Assembly: GCF_012847295.1 (NCBI RefSeq)
Contig: NZ_JABBDY010000001.1
Coordinates: forward strand, 248,001 to 312,000
Direction of reading: 5' to 3'
DNA from: Microbacterium sp. MF43
GTDB lineage: Bacteria > Actinomycetota > Actinomycetes > Actinomycetales > Microbacteriaceae
Length of the DNA stretch: 64,000 nt
Under the pieces are notes generated by a model. That model did no database searches. It saw only the letters and a list, made by a program, of their open reading frames with translations, and was not told where the DNA came from. A program made the translations under genes and the position numbers. The stretch's first letter is position 1. Each line of letters opens with the position of its first letter. Shown here one piece after another: positions 1 to 10,200 of this stretch.

Positions 1-1110
1 TGGGTGGAGTGGATGGTGGCCGGTGCGGCCGCGGCCGTGCTGCTCGCGGCATCCGTCCCCTTCCTCTTCGGAGCGCGGTCGTACGACGTCTCGCTCGTGC
101 TCGCCCACGAGCGCATCGTGGCGGGGGAGGGCGTCACCGGCGAGATCGTCGTGCGCAATGACGGCCGCCGACTCGCTCTGCCGGGACGGCTGGACATCCC
201 GGTGGGCGCGGGCCTGGTGGAGTTCGGCGTGCCGCTACTGCGGCCGGGGCACACCGTTTCCCAGCCGCTGGACATCCCCGGGCTCCGACGCGGCGTCGTC
301 AAGGTCGGCCCGGCCACGACGGTGCGCAGCGACCCCGTCGGGCTGCTCCGGCGCGAGCACGCCTTCGAGGACGTGCACGAGGTGTTCGTCCATCCGCGCA
401 CCACGACCCTGCCGTCGACGAGTGCGGGCCTCATCCGCGATCTGGAGGGCAACCCCACGCGGCGGCTGGTCGACTCCGACATGTCGTTCCACGCGATCCG
501 CGAGTACGCCCCCGGCGACTCCCGCCGGCACATCCACTGGAAATCCACGGCCAAGACCGGGCGGCTGATGGTGCGCCAGTACGAGGAGTCTCGCCGCTCC
601 CGCATGGCGGTCGTCCTCGCCGTGGCCGAGCACGAGTATGCGGACGCCGACGAGTTCGAGCTGGCCGTCGGCTGCGCGGCGTCGCTCGGCCTGCGGGCCG
701 TGCGCGATGCGCGCGACGTCGAGATCGTGACCGGCTCCGAGATCCCGCGCGTCGTACGGGGACGGCTGCGTGCCATCCGGCGCATTCCCGCGGGATCCCC
801 CCGGCCCATGCTGGACGGCTTCAGCGGCGTGGAGATGCTGGAGAGCACCATGCCCGTGTCGGAGGTCTGCCGACTCACCGCCGAGTCCGACGACCGGCTG
901 TCGATCGCGTTCGTCGTGGTGGGATCGAAGGTGACGCTCACCCGTCTCCAGCAGGCGGCCCTCGCGTTCCCGGCCGACACAGCCGTCGTCGCGGTGGTCT
1001 GCGACGAGCGCGCCCATCCGCGCATGCAGCCGCTGTCGGCCATCACCGTGCTCACCGTGGGCACGCTCGAGGATCTGTCGGGACTCCTGCTCCGGGGGGC
1101 GACGTCGTGA
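1..1110 (+). CDS. DUF58 domain protein, 5' end cut by window
   Basis: This is a DUF58-family protein; such proteins usually sit beside a MoxR AAA ATPase and a transglutaminase-like membrane protein. The frame is open to the first base. A GTG at position 4 is possible, but DUF58 proteins normally have two N-terminal membrane helices and only one is visible here (about residues 4-23), so the true start is probably upstream. The DUF58 signature is clear at about residues 165-193 (EYAPGDSRRHIHWKSTA followed by GRLMVRQYE). The stop overlaps the next start (GTGA), indicating translational coupling. Its exact biochemical role is unknown. Confidence 0.85.
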   Translation, partial: WVEWMVAGAAAAVLLAASVPFLFGARSYDVSLVLAHERIVAGEGVTGEIVVRNDGRRLALPGRLDIPVGAGLVEFGVPLLRPGHTVSQPLDIPGLRRGVVKVGPATTVRSDPVGLLRREHAFEDVHEVFVHPRTTTLPSTSAGLIRDLEGNPTRRLVDSDMSFHAIREYAPGDSRRHIHWKSTAKTGRLMVRQYEESRRSRMAVVLAVAEHEYADADEFELAVGCAASLGLRAVRDARDVEIVTGSEIPRVVRGRLRAIRRIPAGSPRPMLDGFSGVEMLESTMPVSEVCRLTAESDDRLSIAFVVVGSKVTLTRLQQAALAFPADTAVVAVVCDERAHPRMQPLSAITVLTVGTLEDLSGLLLRGATS

Positions 1111-3617
1111 CGGTTCAGGATGCCCCGGCCGCCCCCGACCGCGCACTCGCGTTCGTGCCGCGCATCGTCGCGGGCTCGGTGTTCGCTGCCGTCGTCGTGG
1201 CGATCGCCGCCGTCGCCGCGTGGCCCATCTACCGGTCCTGGCATCTGCTCCTCGTCGTCGCCGTCGGCGCCGGCATCGGTGCCGGGATCGCGGCGGTCGC
1301 GCGGCTGCGGCGATGGAGCGGCTGGGTGGTGTCCGCCGCCCTCGGCATCGCGTTCCTGGTCATCGGGCTGCCGGTCGCGGTGCCCTCGAGGCTCGGCGGC
1401 CCGAGCGAACTCCTCCGCGGTCTCGGAGAGCTGGCGTCCGGAGCCGTGCTGGCCTGGAAGGACCTGGTGACCGTCGAGCTCCCCGTCGGCTCCTATCGGA
1501 ACCTGCTCGTGCCCGCGCTGCTGATCTTCCTGATCGGGACGTGCCTGGTGCTCCTCCTCGCGTGGCGGGACGACCGCATCGCGTACGGCGCCGTGCCGGT
1601 GGCGCTCGCGATGGTGTCGTTCGGGCTCTTCTTCGGCCGTACGACGGTCAGCGATCCGGTCGCGCTGGGTCCCGTCGTGCTCCACACGCCGCTCGAGGCA
1701 GCACTCGGCGCCGCCACCCTGCTGTCCTGTCTTCTGTGGCTCGCGTGGCGCACGCATGATGAGCGCGTGCACGCTCTCCAGCGCGCCGCCGTCTCGAGCG
1801 GCGTCCGCGTCTCGCGTCGCCCTTCGCAGGCGGACCGCCGCCGGACGGCGCTGGGCGCGGGCATGGTCGCCGGCGCGCTGGCCGTGGCGGTGGCCGTCGT
1901 CCCGTTCGCCGCACGCGGGGCGGAGCGCGAGGTGCTCCGCAGCGCCGTCGGCCCCGAGATCGACCTGTCGGCGGCCGTGAGCCCGCTCGCCGAGTACCGC
2001 AGCCTGTTCACCGACGACCGCGCCGACACGGTCCTCTTCCGTGTCACGTCCCCCGCCTCCCTGCCCGAGCGCGTCCGGCTCGCCACCCTCGACGCCTACG
2101 ACGGGGAGGTCTTCCGCAGCGGCGGCCAGGGCGCGATCGACGATGGCCGGTTCGTGCGAGTCCCCTCGAGCCTCGAGGCCGGTCCGGGAGCGCCCGTCGT
2201 CGCGACCGTGTCGATCGCCGCCCTCGACGGCATCTGGATGCCGACGGTCGGCCGGCTCTCGTCGGTGGGATTCGCCGGCGATCGCGCGGCGTCACTCGCC
2301 GACCGGTTCTACTACAACCAGGCTGCCGCGGCCGGGGTGCAGACGGCGGGCGGCGGCCTCGCCGAGGGGGACGAGTACACCCTTCGGGGTGTCGAGCCCG
2401 AGACGACCGACCTCGCCGAGGCCGTCGCGCCCGGCGGCGCCGGCGACGACGTCGCTGCGCCCGAGAGCCTTCGCACCTGGGTGCAGGAGCACGTCTCGGG
2501 ATCGGACGGCGCGGCGCTCGCGGGGCTCGTCGCGCTCCTGCGCGAGCGCGGCTACCTCAGCCACGGCCTGGCGGTCGGCGACGAGAAGCCGGTGTGGATG
2601 GAATCGCTTCCCGACTACCGCTTCCAGCCGAGCGCCTCCGGCCACTCGCTGGCCCGGATCGACGCGATGTTCGCCCGGCTCCTCGAGCGCGAGACGGACC
2701 CGCGGGCGAAGGCGTCGGGCAACTTCGTGGCCGCGGTGGGCGACGACGAGCAGTTCGCCGTCGCGGTGGCGATGATCGCACGGGAGCTCGGGTTCCCATC
2801 GCGGGTGGTGCTCGGCGCCCGCCTGGCCGGCGCAGCGCCAGGACTCGCGACGTGCGACGACGGCGTCTGCCGAGCGCAGGATCTGTCGGCCTGGACCGAG
2901 GTCCAGTCCGCCGACGGCGCGTGGATCCCGGTCGACGTGACACCCCAGTACGCCGACTCGCCCAGCCTCGACGTCACGGAGCAGCGCGACCCCGAGGTGG
3001 TCACCGAGGTTCGGCCCGACACGGTCGAAGAGGTGCTTCCGCCCGACCCGCTCCAGGAGGACTCGCGTGCGGGGGACCCGGATGCCGACGACGCCGGCCT
3101 CGATCTGGCGTGGCTGTGGCCGGTGCTCCGGACGGCGGCGGTCGTGCTGCTCGTGCTCGGTCTCGTGCTGGGCCCCTTCCTCGTCGTGATCGGCGCCAAG
3201 GCAGCGCGTCGCCGGTCGCGTCGCCTGGCCGATGAACCGTCCGCGCGCATCACCGGCGGCTGGGACGAGTTCGTGGATGCCGCGGTCGATGCGGGCAGAA
3301 GAGCGCCCCGCACCCATACCCGCACCGAGCTCGCGGAGTCGTTCGGGCTGCCGGGGGGAGACCGACTCGCGACCGTCGCCGACCGGGCCCTCTTCTCCGC
3401 CGGGAACGAGACGGCCGAGGATGCCGCCGAGTACTGGCGGGAGGTCGACGAGCAGCGCCGCCGCCTCGCGCGAGAGCGTGGCTTCTGGAACTGGCTCGCC
3501 GTCACCGTATCTTTGAAGTCGTTCGCACGACATGTGGCTCCCGCTTCGGGTCCCCGCAGTCGACTCACCGAGAGGGGGAAGCGCCGGGCAGCTCGGCCCG
3601 CGCGCGCGATGTCATGA
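1107..3617 (+). CDS. Transglutaminase-fold membrane protein with substituted active site
   Basis: This 836-residue protein resembles the TgpA/transglutaminase-like proteins that partner DUF58 proteins. It has a cluster of N-terminal membrane helices (about residues 15-235), a long extracytoplasmic region, one helix near residues 670-695 and a basic cytoplasmic tail. The transglutaminase core spans about residues 540-615. The usual GxCxxFA motif reads GDDEQFA, so Asp547 occupies the Cys position; the usual HAWVEV reads SAWTEV, so Ser594 occupies the His position; only the third acidic residue, Asp610, remains. It is therefore probably not an active transglutaminase or protease and may be a scaffold or peptidoglycan-binding form. 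It starts with GTG overlapping the previous stop and ends in an ATGA overlap. Confidence 0.85.
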   Translation: MTVQDAPAAPDRALAFVPRIVAGSVFAAVVVAIAAVAAWPIYRSWHLLLVVAVGAGIGAGIAAVARLRRWSGWVVSAALGIAFLVIGLPVAVPSRLGGPSELLRGLGELASGAVLAWKDLVTVELPVGSYRNLLVPALLIFLIGTCLVLLLAWRDDRIAYGAVPVALAMVSFGLFFGRTTVSDPVALGPVVLHTPLEAALGAATLLSCLLWLAWRTHDERVHALQRAAVSSGVRVSRRPSQADRRRTALGAGMVAGALAVAVAVVPFAARGAEREVLRSAVGPEIDLSAAVSPLAEYRSLFTDDRADTVLFRVTSPASLPERVRLATLDAYDGEVFRSGGQGAIDDGRFVRVPSSLEAGPGAPVVATVSIAALDGIWMPTVGRLSSVGFAGDRAASLADRFYYNQAAAAGVQTAGGGLAEGDEYTLRGVEPETTDLAEAVAPGGAGDDVAAPESLRTWVQEHVSGSDGAALAGLVALLRERGYLSHGLAVGDEKPVWMESLPDYRFQPSASGHSLARIDAMFARLLERETDPRAKASGNFVAAVGDDEQFAVAVAMIARELGFPSRVVLGARLAGAAPGLATCDDGVCRAQDLSAWTEVQSADGAWIPVDVTPQYADSPSLDVTEQRDPEVVTEVRPDTVEEVLPPDPLQEDSRAGDPDADDAGLDLAWLWPVLRTAAVVLLVLGLVLGPFLVVIGAKAARRRSRRLADEPSARITGGWDEFVDAAVDAGRRAPRTHTRTELAESFGLPGGDRLATVADRALFSAGNETAEDAAEYWREVDEQRRRLARERGFWNWLAVTVSLKSFARHVAPASGPRSRLTERGKRRAARPARAMS

Positions 3618-5248
3618 GTGCCGTCGATGCGTCCCCGTCCCACGCCCTCGCGGGCGTCTCGCTGACCGCCGCCGACGCGGCGCCGCCGGTCTTCGCGGTG
3701 CTGGTCTCCCTGGTGCTCGTCATCTCGCTGTACGTGTGGACGGCGATCGCGCTGTCCGCTGTGTTCCGCAAGTCCGGCGAGGAAGGCTGGAAGGCCTGGG
3801 TGCCGGTCTACAACACGGCCGTGCTGCTGCAGCTCGGCGGTTTCTCGGGGTGGCTCGTTCTCGTCGGCCTCGTACCCGGGCTCGGCGCGCTGGTGCTGTG
3901 GGCGCTCCTCGTGATCTCGTGCTACCGCATCAACGTCGTCTTCGGCTACGGCGTCGGGATGACGGTGCTCGCCGCTCTGCTGCTTCCGGTCTGGGCCACC
4001 GTGCTCGGGTTCGGCTCGGCCCGGTGGCTGGGCGCCGAGCACGCTGCGGGCGTCCGCCGGTCGGACTCGACCGCCGGCGAGGGCCCCGTGGTCGCCCGGC
4101 AGTCGGCCGCGGCGCCCATCTCCGGGCCGGCGGCGTTCCCGGCATCCGCTCCGCCTCTGCCTCCCGCGCCGGCCGCTCCGGCGGCTCCAAGGGGATGGGC
4201 GCCGGAACCCGTCGCCCCGGCACGACCCGCGGCGCCGCCCCTGCCCCCCGGCCCGGCGCGCGTCGATGCTGCCCTGGATGCTCGCGACCCCGACGGTCCG
4301 ATCTCGTTCGTGCCGAAGTCTTCCCCGGGGCAGCCCCCTGCCGTGCCCGCCGCACGCGCGGAAGCCGATCGACCCATCTCCTTCGTGCCCGCGCCCGCAG
4401 CGTCGGCGAACCCGGGTTCGCCGGCCGCAGGCGAGGGTGCACCCGCGGACCCGGACCCCCTTCCTGCATCGGCGCGCCGGCCCGACGTGCCGCCCGTTCC
4501 TCCCGCGCCGCCCGCCGCCGCCGCCTCGGCGCGCGCGAACCAGGGCTGGGGCGGATTCGACCTCGGAGCCGTGAGCGAGCTGACCAGCGAGGTGACGGCT
4601 GCCGTGAGCGGGGCGCCCCAGCCCGTCTCGGCGGTCTCCGCCGAGCGGGGGGATCGTGAGGACGGCGTCCTGCAGCCCCCGGTGACCCGGGTGCCCGCAG
4701 CACGCGTCACCGAGTCGTCCGAGCCGTGGGCACCCGCGCGCTCTCCCCTTCCGGAGGCCGACGCCTTCCCCGAGGCCTCCGGCGAGGTCTCGGCAGTCGC
4801 GGGGGCGCCCGATGCCGGAACGCCCCGCTCGGCGCTGTCGTCGGTGTCGGCGCAGCACGTTCGACCGGAGATTCCGGAGGGGGTCGACGAGACGGTCATC
4901 GCACGCCGGCGGAAGTCGTCGTGGGCGCTGATCCTCCCGACCGGCTCTGCCGTCGACCTCGCCGCGGACGTCGTGCTCGTGGGCCGGCGGCCCGCGCCGA
5001 GCAGCGCGTTCCCCGACGCGCAGCTGGTCGAGGTCGACGATGGGACCGTCTCCAAGACGCATCTGCGCCTCGAGCGCAACGGCGAGGAGTGGTCGGTCAC
5101 CGACCTCCATTCGACCAACGGGACGGTGCTGATCGCGTCGGACGGCTCGGAGCGGGAGATCATCCCGGGTACGCCGCACCGCGCTCCGCGGCGGTTCCTC
5201 CTGGGCGACGCCGAGCTGCGCCTGTCGCCGGATGATGCGAGCCGATGA
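3614..5248 (+). CDS. Membrane protein with C-terminal FHA domain
   Basis: This 544-residue protein has three parts. Residues 1-140 carry about four membrane helices of the DUF5684 type (GWKAWVPVYN lies after the first helix). Residues 150-410 are a Pro/Ala-rich, low-complexity cytoplasmic linker. Residues 440-540 form an FHA phosphothreonine-binding domain, with GRRP in the first loop, SKTHL and the STNGT signature. Just before the FHA domain lies an acidic-Thr-Arg motif, DETVIARRRKS with Thr427. It resembles the phosphorylated N-terminal threonines of GarA/OdhI, which can occupy their own FHA domain. ATGA overlaps on both sides place it in a tightly coupled operon. FHA identity is clear; the autoinhibition idea is inference. 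Confidence 0.88.
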   Translation: MSAVDASPSHALAGVSLTAADAAPPVFAVLVSLVLVISLYVWTAIALSAVFRKSGEEGWKAWVPVYNTAVLLQLGGFSGWLVLVGLVPGLGALVLWALLVISCYRINVVFGYGVGMTVLAALLLPVWATVLGFGSARWLGAEHAAGVRRSDSTAGEGPVVARQSAAAPISGPAAFPASAPPLPPAPAAPAAPRGWAPEPVAPARPAAPPLPPGPARVDAALDARDPDGPISFVPKSSPGQPPAVPAARAEADRPISFVPAPAASANPGSPAAGEGAPADPDPLPASARRPDVPPVPPAPPAAAASARANQGWGGFDLGAVSELTSEVTAAVSGAPQPVSAVSAERGDREDGVLQPPVTRVPAARVTESSEPWAPARSPLPEADAFPEASGEVSAVAGAPDAGTPRSALSSVSAQHVRPEIPEGVDETVIARRRKSSWALILPTGSAVDLAADVVLVGRRPAPSSAFPDAQLVEVDDGTVSKTHLRLERNGEEWSVTDLHSTNGTVLIASDGSEREIIPGTPHRAPRRFLLGDAELRLSPDDASR

Positions 5249-5919
5249 CCGCTGAGGTGCCCGAGGACGCGACGGAGCTGTCGGTGCGGCGTTCGCGTGC
5301 CGTCGAGCCACCGCACGATGCCGCAGAGGCGTCGGTGCGGCGTTCGGCCGCAGCCGACGCTCCCCACGACGTGACGGCGGTCTCGATCCGCCGACGGAGC
5401 GAGTCGGGGGCCGACCTCGCTCCCGACGACGCGACGGCGCCGTCGATCCGTTCCCGCACGGCCGCGCCGGGCGTCGGTGAGGCCGGCGACGAGACACTCG
5501 TCGCCGCCCGGCGCCGCACGCGGACGATGCCCGACGTCGACGACGCGACGGTCCCGGTTCGACGGGACGAGGCAGCGCAATCCGCTCCGACGGGCGAGGA
5601 GACGCTGATGCGATCCGTCGCGCCGGCGGGGACCCTGCGTCCCGCCACGCTCGACGACGTGGCGCTCACGAGTGCCGCCGCGCACATCCCCGACCCGGAG
5701 GCCCCGCCGGAGCGCACGCGGCCGCGCCCCGTGCCGGCGACGGTGGTGACCCGCACGAAGACGACCGTCCGTCCGGAGCCGATGCGGTCGGTGCCGCAGC
5801 ACGACACCACCGAACTCGCCGCCCGCGGGCTCGCGCGCCGCCGTGCGCTCGTCGTCGTGCTCTCGGCGGCGGCGGTCGCGATCGCCTCGGCCGGTGCGCT
5901 CGTGCTTCTGCTGACCTGA
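5245..5919 (+). CDS. Repeat protein with acidic-Thr-Arg motifs and C-terminal membrane helix
   Basis: This 224-residue protein belongs to no family I recognise. Most of it is a disordered-looking series of short units of the form (D/E/H)DxT-x(2,3)-(S/A)-(V/I/A)-R-R, with threonines at residues 10, 44, 64, 84, 102, 120 and 188/189; one unit at residue 27 has Ala instead. Unit spacing is 17-20 residues up to residue 120. A basic stretch (residues 194-200) precedes a single hydrophobic helix at the extreme C-terminus, so it may be tail-anchored with the repeats in the cytoplasm. Its neighbours on both sides carry FHA domains, and the same motif precedes the FHA domain of the upstream protein. 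A phosphothreonine scaffold for FHA proteins is inferred, not shown. Confidence 0.85.
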   Translation: MTAEVPEDATELSVRRSRAVEPPHDAAEASVRRSAAADAPHDVTAVSIRRRSESGADLAPDDATAPSIRSRTAAPGVGEAGDETLVAARRRTRTMPDVDDATVPVRRDEAAQSAPTGEETLMRSVAPAGTLRPATLDDVALTSAAAHIPDPEAPPERTRPRPVPATVVTRTKTTVRPEPMRSVPQHDTTELAARGLARRRALVVVLSAAAVAIASAGALVLLLT

Positions 5920-5937
5920 CCCGGGAACGACCTGAGG

Positions 5938-7257
5938 ATGACGATGACCGATCTTGCCGCTCCCTCCCGCCCTCCGGCAGGGGCGCCACTCGACAGCGAG
6001 GGGAACCCGGTGACCGCCGCGCGGCTGGGCGTCGTGCCGGCCGGCGCAGGCTTCCGCTCGCTGGCGTTCGCGCTCGACGCGTCGATCTGGCTGGTGCTCG
6101 CGGCCCCCCTCGTCGCGGGCGTCGTGCTGCTCGCGACCGGTGACGCGTCCGTGCTGCCGGTCGTGCTGATCGCTGCCGGGACCGCGCTCGTGTGGGTCTT
6201 CTCGCTGGTGCAGCTGCTCCTCCACGGGCGACGGGGCGTCACAGCTGGCAAGGCCGCGCTGCGGCTGCGGTCGGTCTCGTCGCACGACCTCGGCCGACCG
6301 GGATTCTGGCGGGTGGTGCTGCGGGCTGTCGTGCTGTGGGCGAGCACCCTCGTTCTCGTCGTGGTGGGACCGGCGGTGCTCTTCGCCTCGAGCCTGTGGG
6401 ACCCGCAGCGGCGCGGCCGCAGCATCCTGGACCGCATCGGCGGATGCTGGGTGATCGATGCGCGAGCCGGCCTCGACCCCTTCGACGCCAAGGCGCTGCG
6501 CCACGCGCGCCGCGCGCTGCGCGACCGCGCCGACGGCGGCGAGGACCTCCCCTCGATGGCGAGCGGAGCCCCCGAGTCGGTCGCGCTGCGGATCCCCGAC
6601 GCGCGCTCACGGGCCGGCGTCGTCGGGCCGGGCGGCACCGGAGCGCAGTGGGAGACGGCGGAAGCGCGCGTTGACCTCGGCGTCATCGACGAGGTGCCGG
6701 GCGCGGATGCCTCTGCCCAGCCTGCGGCGACCGAGACGCCCGGGGGCCCGGCCGCTACGCCGCTCACGCCGGCGGGAGACGCCTTCGGTGCCGCGTCCGC
6801 GGCCTTCGCGCCCGTGGCGACGACCGGACCGGACCTGCCAGCGGCCGCAGCGGCACCCCCTCCTGCCGAGGTCGTGCAGGCCTCGGGCGCTGTTCCGGCG
6901 AGCGGACTGCGACGCGCCCAGGCGATGGTGCGCTTCGACGACGGCTCCGTCGTGCGCGTCCCCGTCCTGGGGCTCATCGGACGCGACCCCGAGGCATCCG
7001 CCGGGGAATCGCCCGACGCGATCGTGCGCCTCGAGGACCCGCAGCGCCTCATGTCGAAGACCCACGCGTCGTTCGGACAGGACGCCGACGGCGTGTGGGT
7101 CGGCGACCGCGGTTCGCGCAACGGCACGCAGCTGCTGTCGCCCGGTGGCGATGTCGTCGACGTTCCGGCGGGGGAGCGCATGCGCGTGCCCGCCGGCTGG
7201 ACGGTGCAGGTCGGTGGCAGGACGTTCGAGCTCATTCCGAGAGGTGCTGATTCGTGA
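5938..7257 (+). CDS. RDD-family membrane protein with C-terminal FHA domain
   Basis: This 439-residue protein combines two known modules. Residues about 28-175 form an RDD domain with three to four membrane helices; the opening GFRSLAFALDASIW supplies the Arg and Asp of the RDD name. Residues 180-310 are an Ala/Pro-rich linker. Residues about 315-435 form an FHA domain, with GRDP, MSKTHASF and the SRNGT signature. It starts 19 bases after the previous stop and overlaps the EccC start by four bases. FHA domains bind phosphothreonine peptides, so it probably senses or assembles phosphorylated partners at the membrane next to the secretion motor. No kinase is visible in the window. Confidence 0.88.
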   Translation: MTMTDLAAPSRPPAGAPLDSEGNPVTAARLGVVPAGAGFRSLAFALDASIWLVLAAPLVAGVVLLATGDASVLPVVLIAAGTALVWVFSLVQLLLHGRRGVTAGKAALRLRSVSSHDLGRPGFWRVVLRAVVLWASTLVLVVVGPAVLFASSLWDPQRRGRSILDRIGGCWVIDARAGLDPFDAKALRHARRALRDRADGGEDLPSMASGAPESVALRIPDARSRAGVVGPGGTGAQWETAEARVDLGVIDEVPGADASAQPAATETPGGPAATPLTPAGDAFGAASAAFAPVATTGPDLPAAAAAPPPAEVVQASGAVPASGLRRAQAMVRFDDGSVVRVPVLGLIGRDPEASAGESPDAIVRLEDPQRLMSKTHASFGQDADGVWVGDRGSRNGTQLLSPGGDVVDVPAGERMRVPAGWTVQVGGRTFELIPRGADS

Positions 7258-10200
7258 AGCTGAAGCTGGGCCTGCGGCGAGGGGTCGGCTCGGCGGTCGA
7301 CGTGCTCGTCACCGCTGACTCCACCGCGACCGTGCAGGACGTGGCGCGGGCGCTCGCCGAGGGGGACGCCCTTGCGGCCGCCGGTGGCGTCAACGCGAGC
7401 GACGTGCCCACGCTGCTGGTGGCGCCCCCGGCGGGCCGGCCCGTGCAGCTCGACCCGTCCGCATCGATCGCCGACGCTCCGATCGGCTCGGGATTCGACG
7501 CCTCCATCGTGCCGGCGGCGACGAACGCAGACGGCGCCGTCACCGCCGCGGTGATGCGCATCCACAGCGGACCGGAGGCGGGACGGACGATTCCCCTGCC
7601 CGTCGGGACCACCGTGATCGGCCGGGTCGCGCCGGCCCAGGTGCTGCTGGACGACCCGCTCGTCTCGAAGCGCCATGCCCGCGTGGAGGTCGATCAGGGC
7701 ATCGAGCTGGTCGATCTCAACTCGGCGAACGGGCTCGTCGTCGACGGGGGACTGGTCCAGCGCGTGCGCGTCATCCCGGGTCAGAAGATCACGATCGGCG
7801 CGACCGAGGTGTCGTTCTCGCTCGTGCCCCGGGTCGTGACGGACGACTCGCTCGTCCTCGAGCGCGGCGGCGCGCTGATGTTCAACCGCTCGCCCCGCGT
7901 GGAGGACCGTTACGCGGGGCAGGAGTTCCGGCATCCGATCATCCCCAACGAAGCCGACCCGCGCATCTTCCCGTGGCCGATGATCATGGCGCCGGTGCTG
8001 CTCGGCTTCGCGATGTTCGCCGTCACGCAGCGACCCACGTCGCTGCTGATCGTCGCGATGGCGCCGCTGATGATGCTCGGGAACTTCATCGGTCAGCGCA
8101 CGCAGCAGGGCAAGAAGCTCAAGCTCGAGATCGAGACGTTCGAGACGCAGCTCGAAGAGCTCGAGGAGCAGCTCGAGGCGGAGGAGATCGTCGAACGCGA
8201 GCGCCGACGGGCCGAAGCACCCTCGACGGCGACCGTCTACGAGAACGCCATGTCGCTGGGTCCGCTGCTGTGGACGCGGCGCCCCGAGCATTGGAACTTC
8301 CTCGGCCTGCGCCTCGGCGTGGGCGCGGGGAAGAGCCGCAACACCGTGCAGGAGGCCAACGACCAGCGCGGGATCGCGCAGTACTCCCAGCAGGTGCGGC
8401 GTCTGCGCGACCGCTTCGCCCGGATCGACGACGTCCCCGTCATCGAGCTGCTGCCCTCGGCCGGCGCGATCGGCATCGCGGGTCCGCGCGAGTTCGCCGC
8501 CGACGTCGTCCGCGGCCTGGGCGTGCAGCTGTTCGGCCTGCACGCGCCGAACGAGGTCGTCACCGCCGCGATCGTGGATCCCGGCTGGACCGGCGACATG
8601 GAGTGGATGAAGTGGCTTCCCCACACCACGAGCCCGCGCTCGCCGTTCGCGGAGATGGCGCTCGCCGACAGTCAGTCGGCGGGCACCGCGCTGCTCAACG
8701 GCCTCGAGGAGGCCATCCTCGAACGCCTGTCCGGGTCGGCCACGCGGCGAGGGCCGCTGTCGGAGCAGGACGTCTCGATGTCGCTCGGCAAGCACGTGGG
8801 ACAGCAGACCGGCTCGGACCGGGGCGCCCCGGGCGATGTGTCGCTGGTGCTGTTCGTGACCCACGATGCGCCGGTGGACCGCCCGCGCCTCACGCAGGTG
8901 ATCGAGCGGGGACCGGATGCCGGGGTCTACACGATCTTCGTGGCACCGACCGTCGAGTCGCTCCCGGCCTCGTGCCGGACCTTCATCGACGTCACCGGCG
9001 GACTCGAAGATGCGATGGTCGGGTGGGTCCGCGCGGGAGACCGCGCCCAGAGCGTCGCCATCGAGGGCGTCTCGCGCGACTACGCCGAGATCTTCGCGAA
9101 GCGGCTCGCCCCCGTCGTGGACTCGAGCTCGGTCGCAGCGGACTCGTCCGACCTCCCGGCGAGCGTGTCGCTGCTGCGGCTCATCGGCACCGACATGGCA
9201 TCCGAGCCCCAGGCGGCGATCGAGCGGTGGCGGCAGAACAACTCGATCATCGACCGCTCCCGCGGTCCGCGCCCGCGACTGAAGCGCGCGGGCACGCTCA
9301 AGGCCTACGTCGGCCAGGGCAGCCCCGATGCGATGTCGCTCGACCTGCGCACGCAGGGACCTCACGCCCTCGTCGGCGGCACGACGGGCTCGGGCAAGTC
9401 GGAGTTCCTGCAGGCGTGGGTCCTCGGCATGGCGGCGGAGTACAGCCCCGACCGCGTGACGTTCCTCTTCGTCGACTACAAGGGCGGCTCGGCGTTCGCG
9501 GACTGCGTCGAGCTCCCGCACACCGTCGGCCTCGTCACCGATCTCAGCCCGCACCTCGTGCGCCGTGCGCTGACCAGTCTGCGGGCCGAGCTGCACCATC
9601 GCGAGCACCTGTTCAACCGCAAGAAGGCCAAGGATCTCCTCGAACTCGAGAAGCGCCAGGACCCCGAGACGCCGCCGGCGCTCGTGCTCGTGATCGACGA
9701 GTTCGCCGCTCTCGCGACGGAGGTCCCCGAGTTCGTCGACGGCGTCGTCGACATCGCGCAGCGCGGCCGTTCTCTCGGCATCCACCTGATCATGGCCACA
9801 CAGCGCCCGGCCGGCGTCATCAAGGACAACCTGCGCGCCAATACGAACCTGCGGGTCGCGCTGCGAATGGCGGATGCCTCGGACTCGAACGACGTCGTCG
9901 GCGATGCCGTCGCCTCGACGTTCGACCCGTCGATTCCCGGTCGTGGCATCGCGAAGACCGGGCCCGGCCGACTCGTGCCCTTCCAATCGGGGTATGCGGG
10001 GGGCTGGACGGCCGACGAGCCCGATCGCGCGCAGGTGCGGGTCGCCGAGCTCCGGTTCGGATCCGTCACGCTGTGGGAGGCCGAGAGCGACAACGACTCC
10101 GACACCCACGACGAGGACCTCGGCCCGAACGACCAGAAGCGACTGGTCGCCAACCTGGTGCAGGCGGCGGCCGAAGCCGGGATCCCGGCGCCGCGGCGTC

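Noticed and set aside
2615-5497. Long minus-strand open frame across the transglutaminase-fold and FHA genes
   Set aside because: It has no recognisable domain and overlaps two well-supported coupled genes.
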